Below, one piece after another: positions 51,896 through 59,597 of a stretch of DNA of 64,000 nucleotides; positions within the stretch are counted from its first letter, which is position 1; each line of letters begins with the position of its first letter. The DNA is taken from NCBI GenBank assembly GCA_946404545.1, contig CAMJDZ010000001.1, forward strand, positions 62,001 through 126,000, given 5' to 3'. This DNA comes from an uncultured Candidatus Saccharibacteria bacterium (lineage in GTDB: Bacteria; Patescibacteriota; Saccharimonadia; Saccharimonadales; Saccharimonadaceae). A program made the position numbers and the translations under genes. Under the pieces are notes generated by a model. That model did not search any database. It was not told the origin of the DNA and saw only the letters and a list, made by a program, of their open reading frames with translations.

Positions 51896-51972
51896 GGATC
51901 TTTAGCTCAGTTGGCTAGAGCGTACGATTCACATTCGTAAGGTCACTGGTTCGAGCCCAGTAAGATCCACCA
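51896..51972 (+). tRNA. tRNA-Val (anticodon CAC)
   Basis: Acceptor GGATCTT/AAGATCC, D-arm GCTC/GAGC, anticodon stem TACGA/TCGTA with loop TTCACAT, T-arm with GTTCGAG, A plus encoded CCA. Confidence 0.94.
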
Positions 51973-51982
51973 TTTTAGAATT

Positions 51983-52008
51983 AGAGTCCGTATTCGGCTC
52001 TTTTTTGT
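51983..52008 (+). terminator. Terminator after tRNA-Val
   Basis: AGAGTCCG-tatt-CGGCTCT followed by TTTTTTG. Confidence 0.8.
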
Positions 52009-52033
52009 TTTACAATGGTAGTAAGGAGAAATA

Positions 52034-52564
52034 ATGTTGCTGTATATTGCATGTGGCGAAAGCAATGATATTCCGGAAAAGTATCTCGACGATTGTCGCG
52101 ATGTTCTGGACTACTTGTTGACGGATAATGATCTGCTATTCGGTGCTTGCGACCGTGGGCTGATGGGGTGCGCCTACCGGAGTGCCTTGGCGCATGGCCG
52201 GGAAATACTCGGGGTCTGCCCAAAGATTTATGAGGGTGATTTTGCGAATTTGCAGTGCACTGAGGAAATAACGACTGATGGAATAGTCGAGAGTACTAAC
52301 CTGATGGTCGAAAAATGCGACGCACTAGTGGTGATTCCGGGCGGATTCGGCACATTGTATGAGTTCTTCCTGGCGATGCAAGGTATTATTTGCAAAGAGT
52401 TTAACAAGACAGTCGTCATCTATAACTCCTGCGGGTTTTATGATGAGATCTTAGGATATTTCAAAAAGATAGCAAAAGAGGGGTTCGTAAAAGAAGCTGT
52501 AATGAATTCTTTTGTCGTCGCCAATAATCTAGACGAGCTCAAGGCCGCATTCGGCAATGATTAG
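52034..52564 (+). CDS. LOG-family nucleotide 5'-monophosphate phosphoribohydrolase
   Basis: 176 residues. The Rossmann-like fold has the family signature PGGFGTLYEFF (PGGxGTxxE) and an upstream DRGLMGCAYRSALAHG region matching the GGxxGLMG segment in a divergent form. LOG (TIGR00730/YvdD) enzymes hydrolyse AMP or cytokinin nucleotides to base plus ribose 5-phosphate. AAGGAGA is placed 5 nt before the ATG. The terminator follows at 52631. Confidence 0.85.
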   Translation: MLLYIACGESNDIPEKYLDDCRDVLDYLLTDNDLLFGACDRGLMGCAYRSALAHGREILGVCPKIYEGDFANLQCTEEITTDGIVESTNLMVEKCDALVVIPGGFGTLYEFFLAMQGIICKEFNKTVVIYNSCGFYDEILGYFKKIAKEGFVKEAVMNSFVVANNLDELKAAFGND

Positions 52565-52630
52565 TGCCCTAAATTATCAAGAATATCGGCCTGAATAATG
52601 GTTCGAACTTCGCGAGCTAAGGCCCACCAA

Positions 52631-52660
52631 ATCAAGCCCGCGAGGGCTATTTTTATTTAT
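52631..52660. terminator. Intrinsic terminator
   Basis: AGCCC-gcga-GGGCT with TTTTTATTT downstream, between the convergent genes 52034 and 52657. Confidence 0.8.
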
Positions 52661-53307
52661 AAGACAATCCTGAAGTCTGCGTATTTGTCGGCAAACATAT
52701 CTTCGATTTTTTTGTTGGTTTTTTCGAGATACTTTTTCACTAGGTAGTAACCGAGAGAATAGCCCGCCCAACGTGGCAACTCGTCGTTGCCGTTGAAGAA
52801 TATAGCGCCGTAGTCGTAGATATCGGAATCTAATTGGTCGCGGAGCTTTGCGAGAATCTTTTCGTTTTCGTCATCGGTGCGTTCGAGGATTGTTTTAATA
52901 AAGACCGTTTTCTCTGTTCGGTTTTCTGCAAATTCAGCCTCCAGGCATGTCGCGATGCCCTCGCTGATGATAGCGTCAGACAGAGTGCTGGCCCACTCAT
53001 CGTTTTTACCCCAACGCGCAGCGTGGCAAATTTCGTGTGCCACCATTTCGGAAATCAGGACCTCTGTGGCTTTTTCTTCGTCGATAGCAAATTCAATGAA
53101 ATCGGAGGCCCTAGCGCGTCCGCCAACTCCGTCCTCCGGAATGACGATATCGGGTAGGCGATTGGTGACTAGCAGATCGATATCCCAATCAACTTTGAGC
53201 TTCGGAAATACGTATTTGTATGCCATTTTGACGGCGTTCGCAATCATTTCTTTACTGCCAGAAAGATTGCCGTTTGCCTCAGTTAACAACAGGTTTACTT
53301 TATTCAT
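52657..53307 (-). CDS. Putative zinc metalloprotease (DUF2268-like)
   Basis: 216 residues. HEICH (in MVAHEICHAARW) is the HExxH zinc motif and SEGIATCLEAEF supplies a downstream Glu ligand, as in DUF2268 predicted Zn-proteases. C-terminal GYSLGYYLVKKYLEK is also typical. No signal peptide, so cytoplasmic. A TATAAT (53316-53321, minus strand) ends 8 nt before the ATG, with no Shine-Dalgarno. Substrate unknown. Confidence 0.8.
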   Translation of the reverse strand: MNKVNLLLTEANGNLSGSKEMIANAVKMAYKYVFPKLKVDWDIDLLVTNRLPDIVIPEDGVGGRARASDFIEFAIDEEKATEVLISEMVAHEICHAARWGKNDEWASTLSDAIISEGIATCLEAEFAENRTEKTVFIKTILERTDDENEKILAKLRDQLDSDIYDYGAIFFNGNDELPRWAGYSLGYYLVKKYLEKTNKKIEDMFADKYADFRIVL

Positions 53308-53328
53308 TTGACTTTATTATAGCGCGTA

Positions 53329-53727
53329 CTATTTTTGTGCGCGGTATTTGTTGACGGCGTCGGCGAGAGCCTGATGGCCGAGAACAGAACAGTGGAATTT
53401 GTGTTTTGGGAGGTTGCCAAGATAATCATCAATGTCTTTGGCGGAGATTTTTACGGCTTCGTCGAGGGTTTTGCCCTTGGCGAGCTCCGACAGCGCAGAA
53501 GTCGAGGCGATGGCCGAGGCGCAGCCGTAGGTTTTCCAGCGGACGTCCTCGATTTTGTCGTCTTTGACCTTGATGTACATTTTCATCTGGTCACCGCAAA
53601 TTGGGTTACCAACGATGCCGACCGCGTCAAAATCGAACTGAGATTCGTCGCCAAACAAGAAATTGCGCGGGTTCATAAAGTGGTCCTTCACGGTGTCTGA
53701 GTAAATCCAATCTTGTCCTTCGTTCAT
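53329..53727 (-). CDS. iscU: Iron-sulfur cluster scaffold IscU/NifU-like
   Basis: 132 residues. The three scaffold Cys are visible: GNPICGD, KTYGCASAIASTSAL and HKFHCSVLGHQAL, with the Asp of CGDQ. This is the NifU_N/IscU/SufU fold. It builds Fe-S clusters using sulfur from IscS, encoded just upstream with a 4-nt overlap. Clients in this window would be NrdG (radical SAM) and QueH. An acidic N-terminal ~10 residues (MNEGQDWIYSD) precede the usual start. Confidence 0.94.
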   Translation of the reverse strand: MNEGQDWIYSDTVKDHFMNPRNFLFGDESQFDFDAVGIVGNPICGDQMKMYIKVKDDKIEDVRWKTYGCASAIASTSALSELAKGKTLDEAVKISAKDIDDYLGNLPKHKFHCSVLGHQALADAVNKYRAQK

Positions 53728-54797
53728 TTCGTCTTCCTTTCAATAGTGCTGATTTTTTGTAGGCGGTCGATAATCCCCGGTAAAACCGCCATAACTTTGT
53801 CGATGTCCTCCTCAGTATTATCGAGACCGAAGGAGAAACGAATCGACGAATGCGCCACTTCGGCGTCGCCGGTTTTTGCCATCAGAACATGGCTTGGCTT
53901 AATGTCACCAGAGGCGCAGGCGGAGCCAGTCGAGACAATGATGCCCTCGGCGTCGAGATAAAGCTGGATAGATTCGCCCTCGGCCGCCTCGAAAGAGGCG
54001 TTTAGGATGTTTGGAAGCGAATTTTTGAGATCGGTATTGAGGGAGCTACCCGGAATTTCCTCGAGAATGCGCCCAGCTAGTTTGTCGCGCAGGGCGCGGA
54101 TTTTTGTGTCGTAAATTTCCCAGGTTTTGCGATCGAGAAGATATTTGAGCGCGGCGCCAAAACCGATGATGCCGACCGTATTGTAGGTCGTGCCGCGGCG
54201 TTTTTTCTCTTGATTGCCGCCAATAATCAGGGGCTTGAACGGAACGCCATTCTTGACGTAGAGCGCGCCGACGCCAATCGGGCCGCCAATTTTGTGCGCG
54301 CTAAAGGTGGCATAATCTAGGTCGAGCGCTTTGACGTCGATTGGGAGTTTGCCAAGCACCTGCGTGAGGTCAGAATGGACGAAGCCGCCCTCTTTGTGAG
54401 CCTTTTTGACGACATCGGCAATCGGCAAAAACTCGCCGATTTCATTGTTCGCCAGCATATAGGAGTAGAGCGCGGGTTTTTCGTCGCCACCAAGCACGCG
54501 TGCAGCCTCGATGATTGAGTGGTGCTCGAGCGGCGATGTACAGATTTTATGCCCCTCGAAAGTGCGGATTACAGTGTTGTTCGATTCCGAAGCGCCAGAT
54601 GTAAAGATGATTTCGCCAGGATCAGCGTTGATGAGTTTCGCCAAAAGTTCGCGCGCTTCCTCAATCTTATTCATCGAGAGGTGGCCCGGAGTGTGGAGCG
54701 CCGAGGCGTTCGCAAAATACCGCTGCTCTGCTTCGCGCATAGCATCAATCACCTCAGGCAAAAGCGGACTGGTTGCCGCATAATCCAAATACACCAT
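53724..54797 (-). CDS. iscS: Cysteine desulfurase IscS/NifS
   Basis: 357 residues from the ATG at 54797; a GTG at 54815 overlaps the TATAAT box (54807-54812) and is rejected. PLP enzyme that takes sulfur from cysteine: LDYAATSPL start, SAHKIGGPIGVGAL (PLP Lys), GGNQEKKRRGTTYN (substrate Arg) and the sulfur-carrying Cys in GSACASGDIKPSHVL. Class I NifS/IscS type. The first gene of the iscS-iscU operon, with a near-leaderless start (9 nt). Confidence 0.95.
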   Translation of the reverse strand: MVYLDYAATSPLLPEVIDAMREAEQRYFANASALHTPGHLSMNKIEEARELLAKLINADPGEIIFTSGASESNNTVIRTFEGHKICTSPLEHHSIIEAARVLGGDEKPALYSYMLANNEIGEFLPIADVVKKAHKEGGFVHSDLTQVLGKLPIDVKALDLDYATFSAHKIGGPIGVGALYVKNGVPFKPLIIGGNQEKKRRGTTYNTVGIIGFGAALKYLLDRKTWEIYDTKIRALRDKLAGRILEEIPGSSLNTDLKNSLPNILNASFEAAEGESIQLYLDAEGIIVSTGSACASGDIKPSHVLMAKTGDAEVAHSSIRFSFGLDNTEEDIDKVMAVLPGIIDRLQKISTIERKTK

Positions 54798-54859
54798 CGT
54801 AATCTGATTATACACTGTTTAGCCCAAGCTATTAAAAAGGAGACTGCGAAAGTCTCCCG

Positions 54860-55345
54860 TCAGCAGTTTAGAGAGATGCCAGCTCTTAAATCAGCAAGGT
54901 TTATGTCTTCGTTTACCACGCGCCACATGTCAGTAGTTCTGTCGTAGGCTGCGCCGAAAATGGTTTCATAGTGATAACCGTCTTCGGTGTACGCAATACA
55001 CCAGCCCCTCCATGGCTTGCCCGCTTTTCCGGGTTCTTTCCGTTCCATAGCCGGCGGAAAGCTAACGTTGCAGCATTGAACATAATCCTCGTCTGGGTTC
55101 TTGTTCAGGTTCGATTTCCACGACCAGTGATCGGAAATCCTGAAGGAATGCCGAGGCTTGCTCGAGTATGAGATTTCCCCTTTTGTCCCGTTCGGAACTA
55201 AGTAGGCTGACTCATCAATGCCAGCCATCCAATTACTGGAATTAATGAGTTCATACTCTCTGAACTCTTCCACGAGTTTCGCCCATTGTTCTGAACATAG
55301 TTTTAACAATTCTCTTTCAGAAATAACATCATTTAGTCGGTTCAT
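54860..55345 (-). CDS. Protein of unknown function behind a structured leader
   Basis: 161 residues from the ATG at 55345, preceded by GGGAGGG. The N-terminal part is helical (ERELLKLCSEQWAKLVEEFREYE), followed by a Trp/Tyr-rich beta region (NSSNWMAGIDES, DHWSWKSNLNKN, KPWRGWCIAYTEDGYHYETIFGAAYD). Three Cys, no TM, no family recognised. It has a consensus promoter and a ~150-nt leader with two stem-loops, one covering the Shine-Dalgarno. Confidence 0.65.
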   Translation of the reverse strand: MNRLNDVISERELLKLCSEQWAKLVEEFREYELINSSNWMAGIDESAYLVPNGTKGEISYSSKPRHSFRISDHWSWKSNLNKNPDEDYVQCCNVSFPPAMERKEPGKAGKPWRGWCIAYTEDGYHYETIFGAAYDRTTDMWRVVNEDINLADLRAGISLNC

Positions 55346-55432
55346 TTTTATCCCTCCCGAAAGTATTGAAGGGCACTTATCCTGCACCCTATTTCGCCCG
55401 CTTGTCCCCGTAAGTGGAGCGGAATAGGATGC
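55346..55432 (-). promoter_or_regulatory. Leader with SD-sequestering hairpin and upstream stem-loop
   Basis: Minus-strand RNA: CCCUUC (55368-55373) can pair fully with GGAGGG of the Shine-Dalgarno (55352-55358), loop ~10 nt. Upstream, 55384-55432 forms a ~13-bp stem (GCACCCTATT.CGC / GCG.AATAGGATGC in + strand). Suggests translational control. Confidence 0.5.
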
Positions 55433-55499
55433 AAGAATGACAAAAACCCAAAATTTTTCTTAATTTACGTATAGTCAACGTAATTAACCATATAACTAT

Positions 55500-55528
55500 A
55501 TTTTACCATATATGCTTATATTTGTCAA
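55500..55528 (-). promoter_or_regulatory. Consensus sigma70 promoter
   Basis: Minus strand TTGACA (55523-55528), 17 nt, TAAAAT (55500-55505); about 150-nt leader. Confidence 0.8.
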
Positions 55529-55573
55529 TTATTCTTATGCTTAAGGTAACAGAGATAAAGTCAATGCGGGGCA

Positions 55574-55606
55574 TCAAAAACTCCCCGACATGTTGCCGGG
55601 GAGTAA
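55574..55606 (-). terminator. Intrinsic terminator of the HD-like gene
   Basis: ACTCCCCG...CGGGGAGT; on the minus strand followed by TTTTTGATGC. Shares 17 identical bases with 56536-56552. Confidence 0.85.
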
Positions 55607-55609
55607 TAA

Positions 55610-56449
55610 TTAGGAGTAGGAATGCTCGTAAATGAGGTGACCGCCTTTTTTGAGGTGTTCGTGGAAGCTGCACATTTTTTCCTCATCGAAGTCGGCGGCG
55701 TCCTTATTGCAGAACGAAAAAACATGGATTTGATCCATGGTATGGCTGGTGACCAGACTTTTCCCCCCAAGGAACGCCAGAAGTTCGGACCAGAATTTAT
55801 TCCTATAGTCTTCAACTTCTTTTGGGAACATATGCGCGTAGATGATGGCTACCATCTCCTTGTCGCTAATGCTAAATTGCTTTTTCTCCGGTATGGCCTC
55901 TTTTTTGCGCCTATTCCGCAACCAATGCCCCGCAATAAACGCCGAGACGGTTGCATGCTCAGGAAAACAAAGCTCGTCCTTGGCCTTTGTGGCGGCGGTA
56001 TATTTTTTACCGACGTCGTGGACGACCGCAAGATATACGCTCTCTTCGGGACGAAGCATAATATGCTCAGAATGTAAGCTCGCTACGAGACAGGCATGCT
56101 CCTTTGAATCCCACCAAGAACCTTTGGACCTTAGTTCTCCGACACGAGCGCATACCTTTTCGGTATCCTTCGGCACCGAAGCGTCGTCGACGAGCGGAAA
56201 GAAGAAAACATCATCCTTGCCATATACTCTATACTCGCCGTAGATGGCATCCACGAGGTCGTCTCCCTGCGAGAAGAATTCGCAAATTTCTAGAGCTGAC
56301 GACATATCCATCCGGCAAACTGTCTCAAGGGCTTCAACCCATTCGGCAGGCATTCCCTGTTTGGCGAGAAGATTAAAATCTCCTTCCCAGGCTTTTTCTA
56401 GTGGCATGTTTCTGAAATAATATCCGAAACTTTTCTGCTGTTTGGCCAT
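55610..56449 (-). CDS. HD-domain-like protein
   Basis: 279 residues. AVVHDVGKKYTAATKAK and EHATVSAFIAGHWL give the HD plus following His of an HD-type metal site; an earlier His (KEHACLVASLHSEH) may be the first ligand, and a later IIYAHMFPKE adds His. The order is consistent with HD phosphohydrolases, but motif spacing is loose. The N-terminal ~120 residues are family-specific. AGGAGG lies just before the ATG; consensus promoter at 56502-56530. Confidence 0.6.
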   Translation of the reverse strand: MAKQQKSFGYYFRNMPLEKAWEGDFNLLAKQGMPAEWVEALETVCRMDMSSALEICEFFSQGDDLVDAIYGEYRVYGKDDVFFFPLVDDASVPKDTEKVCARVGELRSKGSWWDSKEHACLVASLHSEHIMLRPEESVYLAVVHDVGKKYTAATKAKDELCFPEHATVSAFIAGHWLRNRRKKEAIPEKKQFSISDKEMVAIIYAHMFPKEVEDYRNKFWSELLAFLGGKSLVTSHTMDQIHVFSFCNKDAADFDEEKMCSFHEHLKKGGHLIYEHSYS

Positions 56450-56501
56450 TTCTTTTTCCTCCTATGATTGTAAAGATCGTGTATTAACTACATCTTGAAA
56501 T

Positions 56502-56530
56502 ATTATAGAATATGTGCGGTCAAATGTCAA
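56502..56530 (-). promoter_or_regulatory. Consensus sigma70 promoter
   Basis: Minus strand TTGACA (56525-56530), 17 nt, TATAAT (56502-56507); ~45-nt leader with AGGAGG. Confidence 0.85.
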
Positions 56531-56535
56531 GGGAT

Positions 56536-56569
56536 GCATCAAAAACTCCCCGCGTTGATGCGGGGAGTC
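56536..56569 (-). terminator. Intrinsic terminator of the 56574 gene
   Basis: ACTCCCCGC-gttgat-GCGGGGAGT; minus strand continues TTTTTGATGC, the same as at 55574-55606. Confidence 0.85.
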
Positions 56570-56573
56570 TCAA

Positions 56574-57179
56574 TCAATCCCTCTTTTTCCAAATCGGACG
56601 CCATTTGTCCGGGTGCATGAGGAGCCTCTGCTCGTCCGTAGGCGGATGCTTAATGTCGTAAACCGTCAGCGCCATAAAAGACGAGAACGAAACGAGGATT
56701 ATGATCCACTCGACGGGGCTCTTGCTAAAGTCCAAATCTTTGACGCACCAGAAAAGCTCTGGGAGGCCGCGCGAGGCCATAAGCCATGGGCAAATAAAAT
56801 AGCCGAAGAAGTCATGCGTAAGTTTCGTTGGGCTAGTACGCGAGCCGACCGCTTTGTAGCGACGAGCGTCCGGTATATGGACAGCCACCGCAATCACGGC
56901 ACAGAGGATACCGGTCGCGAGCCAATAGATGGGCTCGTTAACCTGAGTCCAGCCCACCGGATTCTTTGCATTCGCGCCGATAATTGCTACTATCGTCACG
57001 CCGAGAAAGAAATCGCCCGGGAAAAACATCCGCGATTGGCCTTTGCCGAGGTAAACCTTGCGCGATTCGAAAACCGCCGCCGAGAAGAACATCGAGCCTG
57101 GCCAAAACAGCCAGCATATCAGCAACAAAATAATTGGATTATAGGGTTTTGATAGATAGAATTCGGTTAAAAAAGACAT
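56574..57179 (-). CDS. Integral membrane protein, unknown function
   Basis: 201 residues from the ATG at 57179 (GGAGGTGG upstream). Four or five hydrophobic segments: NPIILLLICWLFWPGSMFF, FFLGVTIVAIIGA, PIYWLATGILCAVIAVAVHI, FFGYFICPWLMASRG, VEWIIILVSFSSFMALTVYD. Tail PPTDEQRLLMHPDKWRPIWKKRD. No family recognised. Same promoter/Shine-Dalgarno style and the same terminator element as the HD-like gene just downstream. Confidence 0.7.
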   Translation of the reverse strand: MSFLTEFYLSKPYNPIILLLICWLFWPGSMFFSAAVFESRKVYLGKGQSRMFFPGDFFLGVTIVAIIGANAKNPVGWTQVNEPIYWLATGILCAVIAVAVHIPDARRYKAVGSRTSPTKLTHDFFGYFICPWLMASRGLPELFWCVKDLDFSKSPVEWIIILVSFSSFMALTVYDIKHPPTDEQRLLMHPDKWRPIWKKRD

Positions 57180-57235
57180 AACTCCACCTCCTTTTAGCCG
57201 AAAACTGATTGAAAAGTGCTTTAACAACTGTTCAT

Positions 57236-57263
57236 ATTATAACACTTTTGGGGAGAATATCAA
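57236..57263 (-). promoter_or_regulatory. Sigma70 promoter
   Basis: Minus strand TTGATA (57258-57263), 16 nt, TATAAT (57236-57241). Confidence 0.7.
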
Positions 57264-57326
57264 CAGCAACCACGCAGCTCCGAATCTTAGGGCGAGGGTG
57301 TTTTCGGGAGCGATTTTCAGGTATAG

Positions 57327-57332
57327 TATAAT
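57327..57332 (+). promoter_or_regulatory. -10 box of the MBL gene, leaderless spacing
   Basis: TATAAT, 6 nt to the ATG at 57339. Confidence 0.6.
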
Positions 57333-57338
57333 ATCGAT

Positions 57339-58079
57339 ATGACAGACAAAGTTAAGATGCGGATTATTGGAAGCGGCGGCATTTTCGTCGCAGACGCAAG
57401 TGCGTCGACTCTTATTGATGATAGCATTTTGATTGATTGTGGAGCTGGCACTTTTAAGCAACTTCTCAGGCTAAATTGCGACGTTGGGAAAATTAGTACG
57501 ATCGTAATCACACATTTGCATGCAGACCATTTCATGGATGTGCCGTTCATGATGCTAGCGGCACGCAAAAACATCGACAATGGGCAGAAATTAACTATAT
57601 TTGTACCTGAAGGCGGCGTAAAAGCCACTCACGAAATTGCCAAATACATCTGGAATCCGGAAGATACCACAGAAAGTTGGTGGCCACAAAACGTTGAGGT
57701 GATTGAATACAAAAACGGCGAAAGCTTCACGGCGGACGGTGCCACGATAGAGCCCGTTAAAGTAGTTCACGGCAAAGTGAGGGCCAGCGGATTCATCGTC
57801 GAGAAAGCAGGAAAACGAATCGGCTTTTCTGGCGATAGTATCATGTGCGACGGCATTCAAAAAATCGTAGAAGCGTCAGACTGGGCAGTCCTAGACACTT
57901 CGTTCCCGAAATCCGGCAGTGCTATCCATATGGGGTTGGACGACATCTACGGGCTATGCGATACATATCCAGACAAGAAGATTATTGCCACACACATATT
58001 CGAGGAAACAAGGAAGATGATTCGCCGAGATATTCCAAATCTTATCGTTCCAAATGACGGCGATATCTTCGAGCTATAG
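57339..58079 (+). CDS. Metallo-beta-lactamase-fold hydrolase, RNase Z-like
   Basis: 246 residues. MRIIGSGGIFVADASASTLI start, ITHLHADHFMDVPFM (HxHxDH), Asp in GFSGDSIMCDG and His in IATHIFEE, in the spacing of the ElaC/RNase Z and related arylsulfatase-like MBL group. It could process tRNA 3' ends, although all tRNAs here encode CCA, or act on small molecules. Leaderless promoter. Its end overlaps the convergent TIM-barrel gene by 6 nt. Confidence 0.85.
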   Translation: MTDKVKMRIIGSGGIFVADASASTLIDDSILIDCGAGTFKQLLRLNCDVGKISTIVITHLHADHFMDVPFMMLAARKNIDNGQKLTIFVPEGGVKATHEIAKYIWNPEDTTESWWPQNVEVIEYKNGESFTADGATIEPVKVVHGKVRASGFIVEKAGKRIGFSGDSIMCDGIQKIVEASDWAVLDTSFPKSGSAIHMGLDDIYGLCDTYPDKKIIATHIFEETRKMIRRDIPNLIVPNDGDIFEL

Positions 58080-58850
58080 ATCTATTTCTTTCATCGATTG
58101 CAGATAATCGATGATTCTGTCTTTTATCGTTTCCCCGCGGCATTTATAGAGGTTGTACTCGAAAACTACGCTCTCGAGGCTATCGAGCTGCGACAAAACC
58201 TGCGCGGTGAGCGGAATATTTTTGTCGCCATCATAAAATGGCTGATGATCAATACCATCAACAGTGGTATGAATATGGGCGTTAATAATGGCATCTTTGA
58301 GGCGGATGCCGTCCGCGAAGTCCTCAAGCGCACTGGCGCCATCGGCAATGACGTGGCCGAGGTCATAAGTATAATCTAGGCCTGGAATGCCCTCTTGGAT
58401 ATGCGCAATTTCCCCCAGTTTGAGGCGGCGCTGATTAGTTTCCATGTCGTCATTAAGATTCTCGATGAGGATTTTGACGTTTGTGCCCCTAACGTGGTCG
58501 ACCGCCTGGCGGAAATATTCTTCTGTAAGACGTTGCGATTCCTCGATATCTGGGTCGTAAATCGGGTGGAGCGTGACTAGAATTTGCCCGATTTTATCGG
58601 CATAGCCGCTGAGCAAATCCAGAAAATGGCGCTGCTCAGCAATAGGAAGCTCGCTGTCGCCATGAATCTGTAAACGCAAAGGATAATTCCCTATAATATC
58701 GACTAGTCTTTCAAGATAATTGAGCTCGTACGGCTTGCGGTGGTCGACGGCCAACTCAAGACCGTCAGCATACTGCGCAATCAAATCCAAAAGCTCCTCC
58801 GGAGAGAGGCACATGAACTTGTAATTGGCGCTAATTATCTTTTTTACCAT
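58074..58850 (-). CDS. Sugar phosphate isomerase/epimerase-like TIM-barrel protein
   Basis: 258 residues from the ATG at 58850, picked over the GTG at 58853 because TAAGAT ends 6 nt upstream. AP-endonuclease-2/xylose isomerase-like barrel: LELAVDHRKP, LRLQIHGDSE, ILVTLHPIYD, VKILIENLNDD (metal Glu), DYTYDLGHVIAD (Asp/His), NAHIHTTVDG (His) and VVFEYNLYKC (Glu). The metal-binding residues are in the expected order. Substrate unknown; sugar epimerisation is the usual activity. Confidence 0.78.
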   Translation of the reverse strand: MVKKIISANYKFMCLSPEELLDLIAQYADGLELAVDHRKPYELNYLERLVDIIGNYPLRLQIHGDSELPIAEQRHFLDLLSGYADKIGQILVTLHPIYDPDIEESQRLTEEYFRQAVDHVRGTNVKILIENLNDDMETNQRRLKLGEIAHIQEGIPGLDYTYDLGHVIADGASALEDFADGIRLKDAIINAHIHTTVDGIDHQPFYDGDKNIPLTAQVLSQLDSLESVVFEYNLYKCRGETIKDRIIDYLQSMKEIDL

Positions 58851-58856
58851 CACTTT

Positions 58857-58862
58857 ATCTTA
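58857..58862 (-). promoter_or_regulatory. -10 box, leaderless spacing
   Basis: TAAGAT on the minus strand, 6 nt to the ATG at 58850. Confidence 0.45.
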
Positions 58863-58902
58863 ACACAGACCAACACTGTTTTCGCAATAAGTAGCTTTCA
58901 TG

Positions 58903-58908
58903 TATAAT
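58903..58908 (+). promoter_or_regulatory. -10 box of the small-protein cassette
   Basis: TATAAT about 44 nt before the first start at 58952; the leader ends in GAGGTGATAACC. Confidence 0.55.
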
Positions 58909-58951
58909 GGCCTTAGCTTTATAGCGTACTTTAGAGAAAGAGGTGATAACC

Positions 58952-59137
58952 ATGCCGATCAAGATAGTTCCATTGAATAGGTCGCCTGTATATAAGGTGG
59001 GCAAACTTGTGCCCTGCGGAAAAATTACACAGGCACAGCTCGCGAGCCTCGAGATTAATGCTCGGTCAAGGCTCGATCAGAATGCCGATCGGCGCGCTTA
59101 TGGCGCGCGTATTGCTGGCGAATACCGGACGAGATAG
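58952..59137 (+). CDS. Small paralogue A of a three-gene cassette
   Basis: 61 residues from the ATG at 58952 with GAGGTG upstream. Starts MPIKIVPLNRSPVYKVGKL; the C-terminal helix is LASLEINARSRLDQNADRRAYGARIAGEYRTR in pieces (LEINARSRLDQN, RRAYGARIAGEY). It shares 'MPIKxVxL...GKL...LExxxRxxxxQNxxRRAxGAxxAxxYxxR' with the gene at 59334 and the same C-terminal pattern with 59147. Unknown family; single Cys, no TM. Confidence 0.75.
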   Translation: MPIKIVPLNRSPVYKVGKLVPCGKITQAQLASLEINARSRLDQNADRRAYGARIAGEYRTR

Positions 59138-59146
59138 GAGGTTGCT

Positions 59147-59323
59147 ATGTCGGAATTGAAGAAATTACAGGTCTGCCCGTATCGACCACCGGTCAGCGTC
59201 GAGGTCATTCCCGACGAAAAAATGCGTCCACTTGAGGAGGCGATTCAACGCCACCTGGATTACAACGAAGCCAGAAGGGCAGCTGGCAGAGTTAAGGCCG
59301 GCGAATGGATAGCCGGAGCTTAA
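59147..59323 (+). CDS. Small paralogue B of the cassette
   Basis: 58 residues, TAGGAGG 6 nt before the ATG, 9 nt after paralogue A. The N-terminus differs (MSELKKLQVCPYRPPVSVEV), but the C-terminal helix LEEAIQRHLDYNEARRAAGRVKAGEWI keeps the LExxI-N-xxRRAxG-A-E pattern of A and C. Function unknown. Three different N-termini on a shared helix hint at partner-specific binding (inference). Confidence 0.72.
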   Translation: MSELKKLQVCPYRPPVSVEVIPDEKMRPLEEAIQRHLDYNEARRAAGRVKAGEWIAGA

Positions 59324-59333
59324 GGAGGTGACT

Positions 59334-59522
59334 ATGCCGATTAAAACCGTAGAGCTCAAGGCAAAGCCGATTGGTCGTCCGATAGGAAAGCTCAAGCTCG
59401 TAAAGAGAGTGCCGTCCTCCGCCCTTGTTGGGCTGGAAAACGACATTCGGCGCGTTTGCGAGCAGAACGAAAGGCGTCGGGCGCAAGGCGCGCTACTTGC
59501 CGAAAAATATATCTGCAGGTAG
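59334..59522 (+). CDS. Small paralogue C of the cassette
   Basis: 62 residues, AAGGAGGTG upstream of the ATG at 59334, 10 nt after paralogue B. MPIKTVELKAKPIGRPIGKLK start, then LVGLENDIRRVCEQN and RRRAQGALLAEKYICR. Closest to paralogue A. Very basic. A terminator follows, so the three genes form one small operon. Confidence 0.75.
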   Translation: MPIKTVELKAKPIGRPIGKLKLVKRVPSSALVGLENDIRRVCEQNERRRAQGALLAEKYICR

Positions 59523-59532
59523 CAAATCACCA

Positions 59533-59561
59533 AAGGGGTCCGTCATGGGCCCCTATTTTTG
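59533..59561 (+). terminator. Intrinsic terminator of the small-protein cassette
   Basis: AGGGGTCC-gtcat-GGGCCCCT followed by ATTTTTG. Confidence 0.85.
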
Positions 59562-59585
59562 TTGCCACGCCCCACCCAAACCGCT

Positions 59586-59591
59586 TATAAT
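59586..59591 (+). promoter_or_regulatory. -10 box of the 59598 gene, leaderless spacing
   Basis: TATAAT, 6 nt to the ATG at 59598. Confidence 0.6.
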
Positions 59592-59597
59592 TAAACT

